This document shows, piece by piece, positions 1 through 9,823 of a stretch of DNA of 64,000 nucleotides. The stretch covers positions 1,302,001 through 1,366,000 of the forward strand of contig NZ_FZMZ01000006.1 of assembly GCF_900187325.1 (NCBI RefSeq). Direction: 5' to 3'. Under the pieces are notes generated by a model, which saw nothing but the letters and a program-made list of their open reading frames with translations, did not search any database and was not told the DNA's origin. The stretch comes from Virgibacillus ndiopensis (GTDB lineage: Bacteria; Bacillota; Bacilli; Bacillales; Amphibacillaceae). The translations under genes were made by a program, and so were the position numbers. Numbering within the stretch: the stretch's first letter is position 1; each line of letters opens with the position of its first letter.

Positions 1-537
1 TTAAACTATAATGTATCATCACATGGGATTAAAGCTGAGTTGGAACATAGAATAAAAGGATTTCTTGCTGGAGAAGATATCGCTGACGATAGAAAGCAAC
101 ATACAAATCTTAGAAAAAGTGCGATCCCAAAGGAAATTACGCTTGATACGAAATTAATTCCAGAAGGATTTAAATTCAATCGACAGGCAAGAGAGTTTTT
201 TAAAGACATTATAATGTTTCCAAATTTTCATTCACAAACATATGGCTCAAGCTTTAAGGGATGCTGAGCGAAGAGGGGATCAAGCTGTGACGTAGCTGAT
301 TTAATAAAGGTTTATGAAGAAGGAAAACATCAAGGAAAAAGTGAGAAAAAATGTCTCCTGAGGATAGGACATATCAAGGGATTTTAATAAAGATAAAAGA
401 ACAAGAGGAATGCCGATAAATTAAAAGTGGCTGCTTACTTATGGCAACAGGTAAAAAGAAATCCGGGTTCTAAAGAATACAGGGAAGAATTATTGTTTCA
501 ACATAATGATGAGATTCAAAAATTATTTAAATAGTTT
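1..537 (+). pseudogene. Decayed gene remnant cut by the window edge
   Basis: A reading frame is open from base 1 to a stop at 265-267 and has no start inside the window, so it began upstream. Around 240-290 a second frame takes over (IHKHMAQALRDAERRGDQAV, then a stop). A third frame continues with LIKVYEEGKHQGKSEKK. The last stretch, KVAAYLWQQVKRNPGSKEY and on to a stop at 535-537, reads like a genuine protein C-terminus. Charged, lysine/glutamate-rich residues in all segments and the frame switches suggest one gene broken by several small indels. I do not recognise the family; a mobile-element or phage gene is possible but unproven. Confidence 0.5.
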
Positions 538-554
538 TTTTATTGTTATCGGGG

Positions 555-582
555 TTGTTTTTCATACATCAAGTGCTATACT
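555..582 (+). promoter_or_regulatory. Sigma-A promoter of xpt-pbuX
   Basis: TTGTTT at 555-560 and TATACT at 577-582 are separated by 16 bp. A TGC immediately before the -10 makes it an extended -10 promoter. Transcription would start near 589, just ahead of the purine aptamer. Confidence 0.55.
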
Positions 583-603
583 AATAACATTCTAATTTCA
601 TAT

Positions 604-1411
<808 letters not shown>

Positions 1412-1412
1412 A

Positions 1413-2699
1413 ATGAAAACAGCGGCATTAGGTATTCAACATGTTCTAGCGATGTATGCAGGTGCAATCTTAGTTCCACTTATCGTTGGTGGGGCTTTAG
1501 GCTTAACTTCCGAGCAAATGACTTATCTTGTCGGGATAGATATTTTAATGTGCGGGATTGCGACGATTTTACAAGTTGTGAACAATCGTTTTTTCGGAAT
1601 TGGACTACCTGTTGTTCTCGGTTGTACTTTTACAGCGGTTGGTCCAATGATTGCAATTGGTGGAGAATATGGAATATCAGCAATATATGGTTCAATTATC
1701 GTTTCAGGTCTAGTTGTAATTTTAATAAGTCGTTTTTTTGGAAAACTGGTCCGTTTTTTCCCACCTGTTGTAACTGGTTCCGTTGTAACAATTATTGGTA
1801 TTACGTTGATTCCTGTTGCAATCAATAATATGGGAGGAGGACAGGATGCTAGTGACTTTGGTTCTCTTTCAAATATTTCATTAGCTTTTGGTACGTTAAT
1901 TTTTATCATTGTATTGTATCGATTCTCAAAAGGATTTTTAAGATCTATTTCTATCTTAATTGGTTTAATTGCAGGAACTATTGTTGCGGCTCTTATGGGT
2001 AGAGTTAATTTCACAGCAGTTTCCGATGCATCTTTATTTCACATGGTTCACCCTTTTTATTTTGGGACACCAACGTTTGAATGGTCAGCTATTTTAACCA
2101 TGGTTTTGGTAGCAATGGTATCATTAGTTGAGTCAACGGGTGTATATTTTGCCCTTGGTGATATTACAGATAGAAAGTTAAATGAAGATGATTTGTCTAA
2201 AGGCTATCGTGCAGAGGGAATGGCAATTTTACTTGGAGGGATTTTCAACGCTTTTCAATATACGGCTTTTTCACAAAATGTGGGGTTAATTCAAATGACA
2301 GGTGTTAAATCCCGTAAAGTGATCTTCGTTGCAGGTATTATGTTAGTTGGACTAGGGTTTATTCCCAAAATTGCAGCTTTAACAACGATTATTCCAACAG
2401 CAGTATTAGGTGGTGCGATGATTGCAATGTTTGGAATGGTAGTTTCTCAAGGAATTAAAATGCTAAGTAATGTAATTTCAGATTCGCAAGGAAATTCTAT
2501 GATTATTGCATGTTCAGTTGGTATGGGTCTTGGAGTGACTGTAGTCCCTGAATTATTTGCGCAATTTCCATCTAGCATTCAAATTTTAACAAGTAATGGA
2601 ATTGTTGCTGGGAGTGTAACAGCAATTGTATTAAATATTGTATTCAATATGATTCCATCGAAAAAAACGGTCAGAAATTTGGTTGAGAAAGAAGCGTAG
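1413..2699 (+). CDS. pbuX: Xanthine permease, NCS2 family
   Basis: A 428-residue integral membrane protein of the nucleobase-cation symport-2 family, predicted to import xanthine by proton symport. It shows about 12 hydrophobic segments and the NCS2 features QHVLAMYAGAILVPLIVGGA near the N-terminus and a QNVG motif (SQNVGLIQMTGV) in the second half. An upstream in-frame ATG at 1380 lies inside xpt. The ATG at 1413 is chosen because TAAGGAGG at 1397-1403 gives a good ribosome site and family members start at this point. Co-transcribed with xpt. Confidence 0.93.
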   Translation: MKTAALGIQHVLAMYAGAILVPLIVGGALGLTSEQMTYLVGIDILMCGIATILQVVNNRFFGIGLPVVLGCTFTAVGPMIAIGGEYGISAIYGSIIVSGLVVILISRFFGKLVRFFPPVVTGSVVTIIGITLIPVAINNMGGGQDASDFGSLSNISLAFGTLIFIIVLYRFSKGFLRSISILIGLIAGTIVAALMGRVNFTAVSDASLFHMVHPFYFGTPTFEWSAILTMVLVAMVSLVESTGVYFALGDITDRKLNEDDLSKGYRAEGMAILLGGIFNAFQYTAFSQNVGLIQMTGVKSRKVIFVAGIMLVGLGFIPKIAALTTIIPTAVLGGAMIAMFGMVVSQGIKMLSNVISDSQGNSMIIACSVGMGLGVTVVPELFAQFPSSIQILTSNGIVAGSVTAIVLNIVFNMIPSKKTVRNLVEKEA

Positions 2700-2721
2700 C
2701 TAAATCAAAGATCAATCACTC

Positions 2722-2754
2722 TAAAAATGACTTGCCATTGGGTAAGTCATTTTA
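2722..2754 (+). terminator. Terminator of xpt-pbuX
   Basis: The arms AAAATGACTTGCC and GGTAAGTCATTTT form a hairpin with a 4-nt loop directly after pbuX. The 3' arm is T-rich. Confidence 0.75.
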
Positions 2755-2818
2755 CTTATGTGAAATTAAAAGATTATAATGAATAACAAGAGATTTTGAG
2801 TGAAAGAAGGTACTATCC

Positions 2819-3823
2819 ATGAAACTCAGTATACTAAATCAAGCGCCGATTTCAGCTGGTACATCTGCAAAAGATGCATTAATAGAATCGGTGAAGCTTG
2901 CTCAATTAGGTGAACGTTTAGGATATACACGTTATTGGATTGCAGAACATCATGATATGTCTGGATTAGCGTGTCCGACCCCAGATGTAATGCTTGGTAT
3001 TATCGGTACTCAAACAAGCAGAATACGAATTGGCTCTGGTGCTGTGCTTTTACCACATTATAAACCATTCAAAGTGGCAGAAACGTATAACATGCTAGCA
3101 ACTTTATTTTTTAACCGTATTGATTTAGGCCTCGGTCGGGCACCAGGTGGATCAGCTGAGGCAACGATGGCACTTTCAGATAATTTTCTTGAGCAAGTTA
3201 AAAAAATGCCAGAATCACTTGATGAATTACTACACTTTATACATAATGATTTCTCGAAAGGAGATATGTACACAAAGATTAAACCGACGCCTGTTCCACA
3301 AATATCACCGGAACCTTGGTTGTTAGGAACAAGTGAAAAAAGTGCTATTTTAGCAGCTGAGAAAGGTATGGCCTATGCATTTGGTCATTTCATGAGTGAC
3401 CAAGAGGGTCCTTCTATTGTACGAAACTATGTAAAAAAATATAAACATAAATATTCTGGTATGAACCCAAAAGCAATTGTGGCTGTTTCAGTTATTTGTG
3501 CTGAAACAACAATTGAAGCAGAAGAGATTGCGGAGAGTGCTTTTATATGGAGTGTTCAGCGTGCAAAAGGTGAAGACACGAACGGAGTCCCATCTATCGA
3601 AGATGCAAAAAATTATGCCTATTCAAATGAAGAGCACGAAATGATTCATAAATGGAAGCGTAAGATGATCATAGGCAATCCACGAGAAGTGAGAAGTAAA
3701 TTGGAAGAGCTACAGAAATTATATAATGTAAATGAATTCATGCTTGTAACCATAACACATAGCTATGAGGCAAGACTTAAGTCTTATGAATTAATCGCTA
3801 AAGAGATGCTATCAGTTAGCTAA
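2819..3823 (+). CDS. Luciferase-like flavin-dependent monooxygenase (LLM class)
   Basis: A 334-residue cytosolic protein of the bacterial luciferase-like TIM-barrel family, probably an FMN-dependent oxidoreductase of unknown substrate. Hallmarks are the N-terminal strand KLSILNQAPI, YWIAEHHDM near residue 40, the IRIGSGAVLLPHY segment and RIDLGLGRAPGG near residues 100-110. This is the MsnO8-type subgroup. The ATG follows GAAAGAAGG. A -10-like TATAAT lies at 2775-2780. It is followed 25 bases later by threonine aldolase, so the two may be co-transcribed, although no functional link is obvious. Confidence 0.85.
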   Translation: MKLSILNQAPISAGTSAKDALIESVKLAQLGERLGYTRYWIAEHHDMSGLACPTPDVMLGIIGTQTSRIRIGSGAVLLPHYKPFKVAETYNMLATLFFNRIDLGLGRAPGGSAEATMALSDNFLEQVKKMPESLDELLHFIHNDFSKGDMYTKIKPTPVPQISPEPWLLGTSEKSAILAAEKGMAYAFGHFMSDQEGPSIVRNYVKKYKHKYSGMNPKAIVAVSVICAETTIEAEEIAESAFIWSVQRAKGEDTNGVPSIEDAKNYAYSNEEHEMIHKWKRKMIIGNPREVRSKLEELQKLYNVNEFMLVTITHSYEARLKSYELIAKEMLSVS

Positions 3824-3848
3824 CTATATGCAAAACGGAGGGGTTAAA

Positions 3849-4871
3849 ATGATTGATTTAAGAAGTGATACGGTAACAAAACCAACGGCAGAAATGAGAC
3901 AAGCGGCATTTGAAGCTGTTGTTGGGGATGATGTGTACAACGAAGACCCAACACTCATTGAATTAGAGGATGAAGCTGCTAAAATACTTGGAAAAGAAGC
4001 CGCAATGTTTGTGCCTAGTGGAACGCAAGGGAATCAAATTGCCGTTTTGACGCACTGTCAATCTGGTCAAGAAATCATTTTAGAAGCAGAATCACATATT
4101 TATTATTATGAAGGTGCGGCAATATCTGCATTTGCAGGTGTACAACCTCGAACAATTATTGGGACAAATGGAGTGATGGATCCTCATACTGTTAAAAATG
4201 CTGTAAGAGATGTTAGTGATATTCATGTTCCTGAAACTGGGCTCATTTGTCTTGAAAACACACACAATCGAGCTGGAGGTACCATTGTTCCTTTAGAAAA
4301 TATGAAGGAAATATATTCGATAGCACATAATCAACAGATACCTGTCCATTTAGATGGGGCAAGGCTATTTAATGCAGCAATTGCTACTGGAAAAGATGTA
4401 AAAGAATATGCGATGTATACAGACTCCGTTCAATTTTGTCTTTCTAAAGGTTTAGGGGCACCAGTTGGTTCAATTATTGGAGGTACCAAAACATTTATAA
4501 AAAAAGCAAGAAAATGGCGTAAACGTCTTGGAGGTGGATTACGGCAAGCGGGTATTATTGCCGCACCAGGGCTAGTCGCGCTAAGAACGATGGTTAACCG
4601 GTTAGCTGAAGATCATCAAAATGCTAAATTGCTTGCTTCGGGATTAGAAGCAGTAAAGGGGATAACCATTGAAAATAATGTTGATACGAATATAGTACTA
4701 GTAAATACGAAGGAAGCGGGTATATCATCTATTGAATTTATTGAGATGTTAAAGAAAAACGGGATTTTAGCAGTATCATTTGGACCTAATACGGTGCGTT
4801 TTACTACTCATTTTGATGTTTCAAAAGGTCAAATTAAAGATGCTATACATAAGGTAAATAGATTAATATAA
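3849..4871 (+). CDS. ltaE: Low-specificity L-threonine aldolase
   Basis: A 340-residue PLP-dependent fold-type I enzyme that cleaves threonine/allo-threonine to glycine and acetaldehyde. It begins MIDLRSDTVTKPT, a very typical N-terminus. It carries VGDDVYNEDPT, the substrate-pocket segment HLDGARLFNAA, and the PLP lysine in SVQFCLSKGLGAPVGS near residue 200. The ATG at 3849 is preferred over an earlier in-frame ATG at 3828 because ACGGAGGGG ends 5 bases before it and the family starts at MIDLRSDT. Confidence 0.93.
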   Translation: MIDLRSDTVTKPTAEMRQAAFEAVVGDDVYNEDPTLIELEDEAAKILGKEAAMFVPSGTQGNQIAVLTHCQSGQEIILEAESHIYYYEGAAISAFAGVQPRTIIGTNGVMDPHTVKNAVRDVSDIHVPETGLICLENTHNRAGGTIVPLENMKEIYSIAHNQQIPVHLDGARLFNAAIATGKDVKEYAMYTDSVQFCLSKGLGAPVGSIIGGTKTFIKKARKWRKRLGGGLRQAGIIAAPGLVALRTMVNRLAEDHQNAKLLASGLEAVKGITIENNVDTNIVLVNTKEAGISSIEFIEMLKKNGILAVSFGPNTVRFTTHFDVSKGQIKDAIHKVNRLI

Positions 4872-5000
4872 GATTACATCTACATATCATATAGGGTAAT
4901 TTGAAAAATCTTTTGGAGGTATTTTAAAACTACGTATATACATTTTAACGTTACTGGAGTTGTTGTTACAGCGTATACAAGAAACAATAGAAAAATGTAA

Positions 5001-5037
5001 AAAAAGGAGTTCATCTAATGATGAGTTCCTTTTTTTA
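5001..5037 (+). terminator. Rho-independent terminator before the lia module
   Basis: AAAAGGAGTTCATC pairs with GATGAGTTCCTTTT through two G-U pairs, with a 4-base loop and a T7 tail. It ends transcription coming from ltaE. Confidence 0.85.
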
Positions 5038-5057
5038 CGTTAGGTATTAAATGCCCG

Positions 5058-5073
5058 TACGCCTTAAGTCCTA
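5058..5073 (+). promoter_or_regulatory. Candidate LiaR operator
   Basis: The bases T5058, C5063, G5068 and A5073 fit a T-N4-C-N4-G-N4-A pattern reported for LiaR sites in Listeria, as I recall it. The core contains the palindrome CTTAAG. It lies about 35 bp upstream of a -10-like TATCTA (about 5099) and 85 bp before the LiaI-like gene. That is the expected place for autoactivation by the LiaR encoded downstream. Confidence 0.4.
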
Positions 5074-5157
5074 GCCAAAAATATAGCTCAGGCTCGTTAT
5101 CTAAAAATCCTTTCCAAGGTAAGATGGAGTCAAGATAAAGAAAGGAGGCGGAAATGC

Positions 5158-5508
5158 ATGAAGAAATTTATGTTATTTGTTGGAGGGTTAGTTGCCCTTT
5201 TAATCTTACTTGGAAGCTTAGGTCCAATGGTTTTGCTTGGTGTTAGTGTTTGGTTGCTATATGTGATCTTTAAGCAGTTTATTAAGAGCGATTCAACAAT
5301 AGGAAAAATCGGCTGGATAATTGCAGGTCTATTTGTTCTAGGGATCGCGTTATCAAATGTGTATGCGGTCATCGGGCTTGCAGCGGCGTATGTACTATAT
5401 ATGATTTTCAGGAATTGGAAGAAGGAGAGCAGTCCTGAACAAGAAGTAACAACTGATGATCCATTTACAAATTTTGAAAAACAATGGCAAGAGCTTAATA
5501 ATTATTAA
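5158..5508 (+). CDS. LiaI-like small membrane protein
   Basis: A 116-residue protein with four hydrophobic stretches (about residues 2-20, 22-40, 50-65, 67-84) and a charged C-terminal tail ending DPFTNFEKQWQELNNY. It is directly followed 14 bases later by the PspA-family gene, as liaI precedes liaH in B. subtilis. LiaI there acts as a membrane anchor for LiaH. Members of this family have sometimes been misnamed flagellar basal body rod proteins. The ATG at 5158 is preceded by AAAGGAGGCGG. An overlapping ATG at 5154 is in another frame. The symbol is withheld because similarity to LiaI is positional more than sequence-based. Confidence 0.75.
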   Translation: MKKFMLFVGGLVALLILLGSLGPMVLLGVSVWLLYVIFKQFIKSDSTIGKIGWIIAGLFVLGIALSNVYAVIGLAAAYVLYMIFRNWKKESSPEQEVTTDDPFTNFEKQWQELNNY

Positions 5509-5522
5509 AAGGAGCGATTTAC

Positions 5523-6158
5523 ATGGCTAATTTATTTACACGTATAAAAGATTCTGTTTCAGCAGATTTACACAACATATTGGATCAAAAGGAACAAAAA
5601 AATCCAATCGCAGCTTTGAATCAATACTTACGTCAAAGTGAACAGGAAAAGGAAAAAGTGAGAAAGCTTGTTGAACGTCAGTATAAATTGAAGGATGAAT
5701 TTACTAGTGAGTACCACAAAGCACAAGACTTCGCTGATAAAAGGTTAAAGCAAGCAGCCATTGCTGAAAAGGCGGGGGAAGAGGAGCTTCATAAATTTGC
5801 ATTGAATGAACATGAAGAATATCAAGCGCGTGCAGATAGAATGGAAACATTACGTGAAGAAGCGGTTAAACAGCTTGAAGGATTAGAGCAAAAATATGAA
5901 GAAATGAAACATAAACTAAAAGATATGCATTTGCGACGTATGGAATTGATGGGGCGTGAAAATGTGGCACATGCCAACCATCAAATTAATAAAGTAATTG
6001 AAGAATCATCTGACAAACCATATTCGCGTTTTGCTGAGTTAGAGAATTATATCGAGGGACTAGAATATAAAGTGAACAGTTCGTATTATCGAAGCACATT
6101 CGACAGTAAAATTGCCCGTTTGGAAAAAGAAATGCAAGATAAAGAGAAAGTTAATTAA
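5523..6158 (+). CDS. liaH: PspA/IM30-family phage-shock protein (LiaH)
   Basis: A 211-residue, almost entirely helical, charge-rich protein beginning MANLFTRIKDSVSADLHNIL, the amphipathic N-terminal helix of the PspA/IM30/Vipp1 (ESCRT-III-like) family. It is followed by long coiled-coil helices (about residues 28-150). It is expected to form oligomers at the cytoplasmic face of the membrane that protect it under antibiotic stress. It has a strong ribosome site (AAAGGAGCG) and is co-transcribed with the LiaI-like gene. Induction by the neighbouring LiaSR system is inferred from the B. subtilis model. Confidence 0.88.
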   Translation: MANLFTRIKDSVSADLHNILDQKEQKNPIAALNQYLRQSEQEKEKVRKLVERQYKLKDEFTSEYHKAQDFADKRLKQAAIAEKAGEEELHKFALNEHEEYQARADRMETLREEAVKQLEGLEQKYEEMKHKLKDMHLRRMELMGRENVAHANHQINKVIEESSDKPYSRFAELENYIEGLEYKVNSSYYRSTFDSKIARLEKEMQDKEKVN

Positions 6159-6207
6159 AGTTCACTTTCTTACAATGAGTAAAGAATAAAATCATGATAT
6201 ACTAAAT

Positions 6208-6234
6208 AGGCGCAAGACTTCTTGCGTCTGTTTG
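6208..6234 (+). terminator. Weak hairpin between liaH and liaF
   Basis: GGCGCAAG pairs with CTTGCGTC around a 4-base loop, with a short T-containing tail (TGTTTG). It could attenuate read-through, so that liaFSR is expressed less than liaIH. A -10-like TATACT lies just upstream at 6198-6203. Confidence 0.4.
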
Positions 6235-6260
6235 ATTACATAGGAAAGGGGGTCACCTGA

Positions 6261-6992
6261 ATGTTTCGCAGATTGTCGACAGATACATTAAACTGGATCA
6301 TGATTATTGGGGTGATCCTCTTTGTTGCTGAAATTGCCTTTTTTCACGGAGGTATGATTTTTTCAACATTATTTTCAGGTTTATTGATTTATATTGGTTG
6401 GAAAAAGTTTTATCGATTAATGGGGAAATTCTTGTTTTGGATCGGTATTATTGGTGTAGTATTCTCGGTGTTTAATATGCTAGCAGTTCGCTTTTTAATT
6501 GTTGCCGGTATTGTATTATTCATAATTGACTTTTCAAGAACAAAGAAGGTCCCAGATCAAATCAATCCGTATATTTTACCGTCTGATGATGTAAATACAG
6601 AACCATTAATACAACTCAATCCGTTGTTTAATCATCGATTATTTGGTGACCAAAAAACAGCTGATCATGCATACAAATGGCAGGATATTAACATTCATGG
6701 GGTCTATGGTGATCGTGTGATTGATCTAAGTAATACAGTTCTTCCAAATGATACCGCTGTAATTTCGATTCGCCACCTTGTTGGAAATATAGAAATTTAT
6801 GTTCCATATGAGGTTGAAATTAGCATTAATCACAGCTCAATCTTTGGTCGAGCACATATATTTGGAAAGCATCATTGGAATTTAATGAATCAAACACTGT
6901 TATACCAAACAGACAATTATGACTCAACATATCCGCGTGTCAAAATTGTTACCTCGTTAATTTCTGGAGACATCGAGGTGAAGCGGATATGA
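6261..6992 (+). CDS. liaF: LiaF, negative regulator of the LiaSR two-component system
   Basis: A 243-residue membrane protein. Residues about 10-90 form four transmembrane segments. After a linker, residues about 130-243 form the beta-rich LiaF C-terminal domain, with repeated GDR/GNIEIYVP/GDIEV blocks. In B. subtilis LiaF keeps LiaS inactive without cell-wall stress. Its stop overlaps the start of liaS by 4 bases (ATGA), which indicates translational coupling. The ribosome site is GGAAAGGGGGT. Confidence 0.88.
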   Translation: MFRRLSTDTLNWIMIIGVILFVAEIAFFHGGMIFSTLFSGLLIYIGWKKFYRLMGKFLFWIGIIGVVFSVFNMLAVRFLIVAGIVLFIIDFSRTKKVPDQINPYILPSDDVNTEPLIQLNPLFNHRLFGDQKTADHAYKWQDINIHGVYGDRVIDLSNTVLPNDTAVISIRHLVGNIEIYVPYEVEISINHSSIFGRAHIFGKHHWNLMNQTLLYQTDNYDSTYPRVKIVTSLISGDIEVKRI

Positions 6993-8032
6993 GTATGATG
7001 GCTCGTAATGTTGTCACTGCAGTATTGTTTAGTATATTTATTTCAATTATTGTGATTGGGATAACCTTATTTACATTTCCGCCAGATAATTGGTCAATTC
7101 TTTTAGAAAGAACCATTTCAGGCATACCATTTATCTTATTATTAATCATGGTTCCAGTTTTGGCTGGTGTTGTTATAGGGATAACAACTGGTTGGTATTG
7201 GCGCCAGCGTTTTCACTGGATCGACCGTCAGCTGGATGAGGTTGTTAAAGGTCAAAAGTTATCTAATGATGAAGAACCCTATAAAGAATTGGATAACATT
7301 AAGCAAAGGATCGAACAAATACAGGAAAAATTTATGATCCAAACAGAACATGCGCAACGTTTAGCAACTGAACGTGCTAACGAGCGGGAAAAAAGTCTTC
7401 AGGAAGTTGTTGTCCAAGAGCGAAATCGCCTAGCACGTGAATTACATGACTCTGTTAGCCAGCAATTATTTGCCGCTTCCATGATGATGTCAGCAATTAA
7501 TGAAGCAAACCCACCAGAAGATGATGCCATTAAAAAACAACTATTAACAGTTGAAAAAATGATTCATCAATCACAACTTGAAATGCGTGCATTATTACTT
7601 CATCTTAGACCAGTAGCATTAAAAGGAAAATCATTACAAAAGGGTGTTGAGGAACTTTTAATAGAGCTGACACAAAAGGTACCTATGGAGATTGATTCGA
7701 ATGTGGAATCATTTGAGGTTGCTAAAGGAATTGAGGATCAGTTATTTAGAATTCTTCAGGAATCTGTTTCAAATACATTGAGACATGCAAAAGCAACGAA
7801 GCTAAATGTATTACTAATTGAACGTGATGATACTATCATTTTACGAGTGATTGATAATGGCATTGGATTTGATGTGGAACAGGCTCGTGCTAGTTCATAT
7901 GGCCTGCAAAACATGCGAGAGCGTGCTTATGAAGTTGGAGGAACATTTAAAATCATCAGTTTACCAGACCAAGGTACTCGTCTAGAAGTTAAAGTGCCAC
8001 GATTAAATAAAGAGGATGAGCGTAATGATTAA
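6989..8032 (+). CDS. liaS: LiaS sensor histidine kinase
   Basis: A 347-residue intramembrane-sensing kinase. Two transmembrane helices (about residues 10-30 and 45-68) flank a very short extracytoplasmic loop. A HAMP-like linker and coiled coil follow, then a HisKA_3 dimerisation domain with the phospho-acceptor His near residue 153 in [11 protein letters not shown]. The HATPase domain contains [19 protein letters not shown] and [11 protein letters not shown]. It belongs to the NarL-type kinases. It overlaps liaF by 4 bases and liaR by 8, making a tightly coupled liaFSR unit. Stimulus inferred from family: lipid II-cycle antibiotics. Confidence 0.92.
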   Translation: MSMMARNVVTAVLFSIFISIIVIGITLFTFPPDNWSILLERTISGIPFILLLIMVPVLAGVVIGITTGWYWRQRFHWIDRQLDEVVKGQKLSNDEEPYKELDNIKQRIEQIQEKFMIQTEHAQRLATERANEREKSLQEVVVQERNRLARELHDSVSQQLFAASMMMSAINEANPPEDDAIKKQLLTVEKMIHQSQLEMRALLLHLRPVALKGKSLQKGVEELLIELTQKVPMEIDSNVESFEVAKGIEDQLFRILQESVSNTLRHAKATKLNVLLIERDDTIILRVIDNGIGFDVEQARASSYGLQNMRERAYEVGGTFKIISLPDQGTRLEVKVPRLNKEDERND

Positions 8033-8657
8033 AGTGTTATTTGCAGATGATCATGAAATGGTAAGAATTGGTGTTTCGGCGTATCTTTCAGCCCAACCTG
8101 ATATAGAAGTTGTTGCTGAGGCAGACGATGGTAGTGAAGCAATTCAAAAGGCCATAGAGTTGAAACCTGATATTATTTTAATGGATCTTGTGATGAAAGA
8201 AATGGATGGTATTGAGGCTACGAAACAAATTATTAAACAATGGCCAGAAGCAAAAATAATCATCGTTACAAGCTTCCTTGATGATGAAAAGGTATATCCA
8301 GCATTGGAGGCTGGGGCAACAAGTTATATGTTGAAGACGTCAAAAGCAGGTGAAATTGCAAAAGCAATCCGTTCCACTCATCAAGGTCGCTCCATTTTAG
8401 AACCTGAAGTAACAGGAAAGATTATGACACGGATGCGAGAAAAACCTGCACTTGAGTTGCATAGCCAATTAACTGATCGAGAAATGGAAATATTACTTCT
8501 GATTGCAGAAGGAAAGACGAATCAAGAAATTGCAGATCAATTATTTATTGCACTGAAGACAGTAAAGGTGCATGTGAGTAATATACTAGGGAAATTAGAA
8601 GTGCAGGATCGGACACAGGCGGTTATATATGCTTTTAAACATGATTTGGTAAATTAA
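8025..8657 (+). CDS. liaR: LiaR response regulator, NarL/LuxR family
   Basis: A 210-residue DNA-binding regulator. The receiver domain has the acidic pair in ADDHEMVR, phospho-acceptor Asp54 in [12 protein letters not shown] and the conserved lysine in [13 protein letters not shown] LuxR-type helix-turn-helix occupies about residues 145-208 ([19 protein letters not shown]). The start at 8025 is chosen because GAGG at 8011-8014 is well placed for it. The in-frame ATG at 8016 is only one base past that site. It is expected to activate the liaIH promoter upstream. Confidence 0.92.
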   Translation: MIKVLFADDHEMVRIGVSAYLSAQPDIEVVAEADDGSEAIQKAIELKPDIILMDLVMKEMDGIEATKQIIKQWPEAKIIIVTSFLDDEKVYPALEAGATSYMLKTSKAGEIAKAIRSTHQGRSILEPEVTGKIMTRMREKPALELHSQLTDREMEILLLIAEGKTNQEIADQLFIALKTVKVHVSNILGKLEVQDRTQAVIYAFKHDLVN

Positions 8658-8667
8658 CAAGTGTTAA

Positions 8668-8711
8668 AAAAACAGTGTTAGATCAAAAAATGATCTAACA
8701 CTGTTTTATTT
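8668..8711. terminator. Bidirectional terminator between liaR and the FUSC gene
   Basis: AAACAGTGTTAGATCA and TGATCTAACACTGTTT are perfectly complementary around a 6-base A-rich loop. A-rich and T-rich flanks suit termination on both strands. Confidence 0.9.
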
Positions 8712-9722
8712 TTCCTCTTGATAAAACTTCCAAACAAGATTATAAATCGAAAGCAACTCGTACAGTATAATGAGTTCGGGTGTGAAAAAAGTTGGGTGCC
8801 GATTATTATTTTTTGTGATTTTTTCGTTACCTTCCCAAAACTGTTCCATTAACTGTTTTAATTGAAGATGGTGTTTTTCTTTATCGAAGTAAGCAGCATT
8901 TTTAAGACTATTGGCAAGTGATTCTACTGCTTGTGAAATTTTTTTCCGTTCTTTTGTACCCCATGTGATAGTACTAAGTGGCGCGTTTATCAAATTATCT
9001 AAATGGTAGTTAATTAATTGTAGTCTCACTAATTGTTTTTGCACATCTAGAAATAAACTTTTTTCATTTCCAACTAGTGGATGATATTTGGTTTCATCTT
9101 TTTGGAAGCGAATAAGTGTTTCAGTCTGTGATAATTTTTTGTCCATTTGATCAATTATTTCTTTTTCTGCAATATCTTCTTGTTTATCTTCTAAAATGTT
9201 CTTAAATACTTTTTCAATGATTATACCTGTCCGCCTACTAATCCCTTGAATATTTGTGGCTATATCTTTTGTATAATCAGGGGGCAGAAGAAACATATTT
9301 ACTGCTGTTGAGACTACTAAGCCAATTGTCGTTGTACCTAATCTGATGAAAAATGAAATTAAATAATTGCTATGTATTACTTCAATCATTGCTACAGAGG
9401 TTAGTGTTGCCACGAGTAACCCTGCATGTAATTTTAATTTAAAACAAGTTGCTATAGTAAATACTGCAGCAAACGTATAGGTTATTGGGGAGTTTCCAAA
9501 CAGTGAAATAAATAAAACAGCATAGGCAGAGCCAATCGCTGATGCAGGAAATCGAATGATTCCTTTTTTGATCGAATCAGATGCTGTTGGTTCTATTGTA
9601 ACGATTGCAGTAATTACAGCAAAGACTGGTGGCCAATTCAATAGGACACAAATCCACGCAGTAAAAAAAATCGCTACCCCTGTTTTTACTATTCGACTGC
9701 CGGCAATTTTAAATTTTTTCAT
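8706..9722 (-). CDS. FUSC/aromatic acid exporter family membrane protein
   Basis: A 338-residue protein. The N-terminal half (about residues 10-135) has several transmembrane helices with LNWPPVFAVITAIVTIEPTA, typical of the ArAE_1/DUF939 FUSC-like family. The C-terminal half is a cytoplasmic helical, lysine/glutamate-rich domain. B. subtilis relatives are YgaE and YqjA-type proteins of unknown transport role. The start at 9722 (KKFKIAGSR) is preferred over the in-frame ATG at 9740 because GAGGG lies 7 bases upstream of it. It is alone on the minus strand. Confidence 0.82.
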   Translation of the reverse strand: MKKFKIAGSRIVKTGVAIFFTAWICVLLNWPPVFAVITAIVTIEPTASDSIKKGIIRFPASAIGSAYAVLFISLFGNSPITYTFAAVFTIATCFKLKLHAGLLVATLTSVAMIEVIHSNYLISFFIRLGTTTIGLVVSTAVNMFLLPPDYTKDIATNIQGISRRTGIIIEKVFKNILEDKQEDIAEKEIIDQMDKKLSQTETLIRFQKDETKYHPLVGNEKSLFLDVQKQLVRLQLINYHLDNLINAPLSTITWGTKERKKISQAVESLANSLKNAAYFDKEKHHLQLKQLMEQFWEGNEKITKNNNRHPTFFTPELIILYELLSIYNLVWKFYQEEK

Positions 9723-9823
9723 ACATTTTCCCTCATTCATTTAGCAGATGTCTCTATTTTTCCAGTAATAATAGCTATTTGCAACTATTAATAACATAGA
9801 TAGAAAAATCGACTATTTAAATT

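Noticed and set aside
1523-2014. Long minus-strand frame inside pbuX, and similar frames inside fadN, fadE, sufB and others
   Set aside because: They are antisense shadows of clear genes, without ribosome sites or family features.
5523-6158. PspA-family gene considered as a phage-derived gene
   Set aside because: The phage-shock name is historical; the LiaIH-LiaFSR context shows a chromosomal envelope-stress module.
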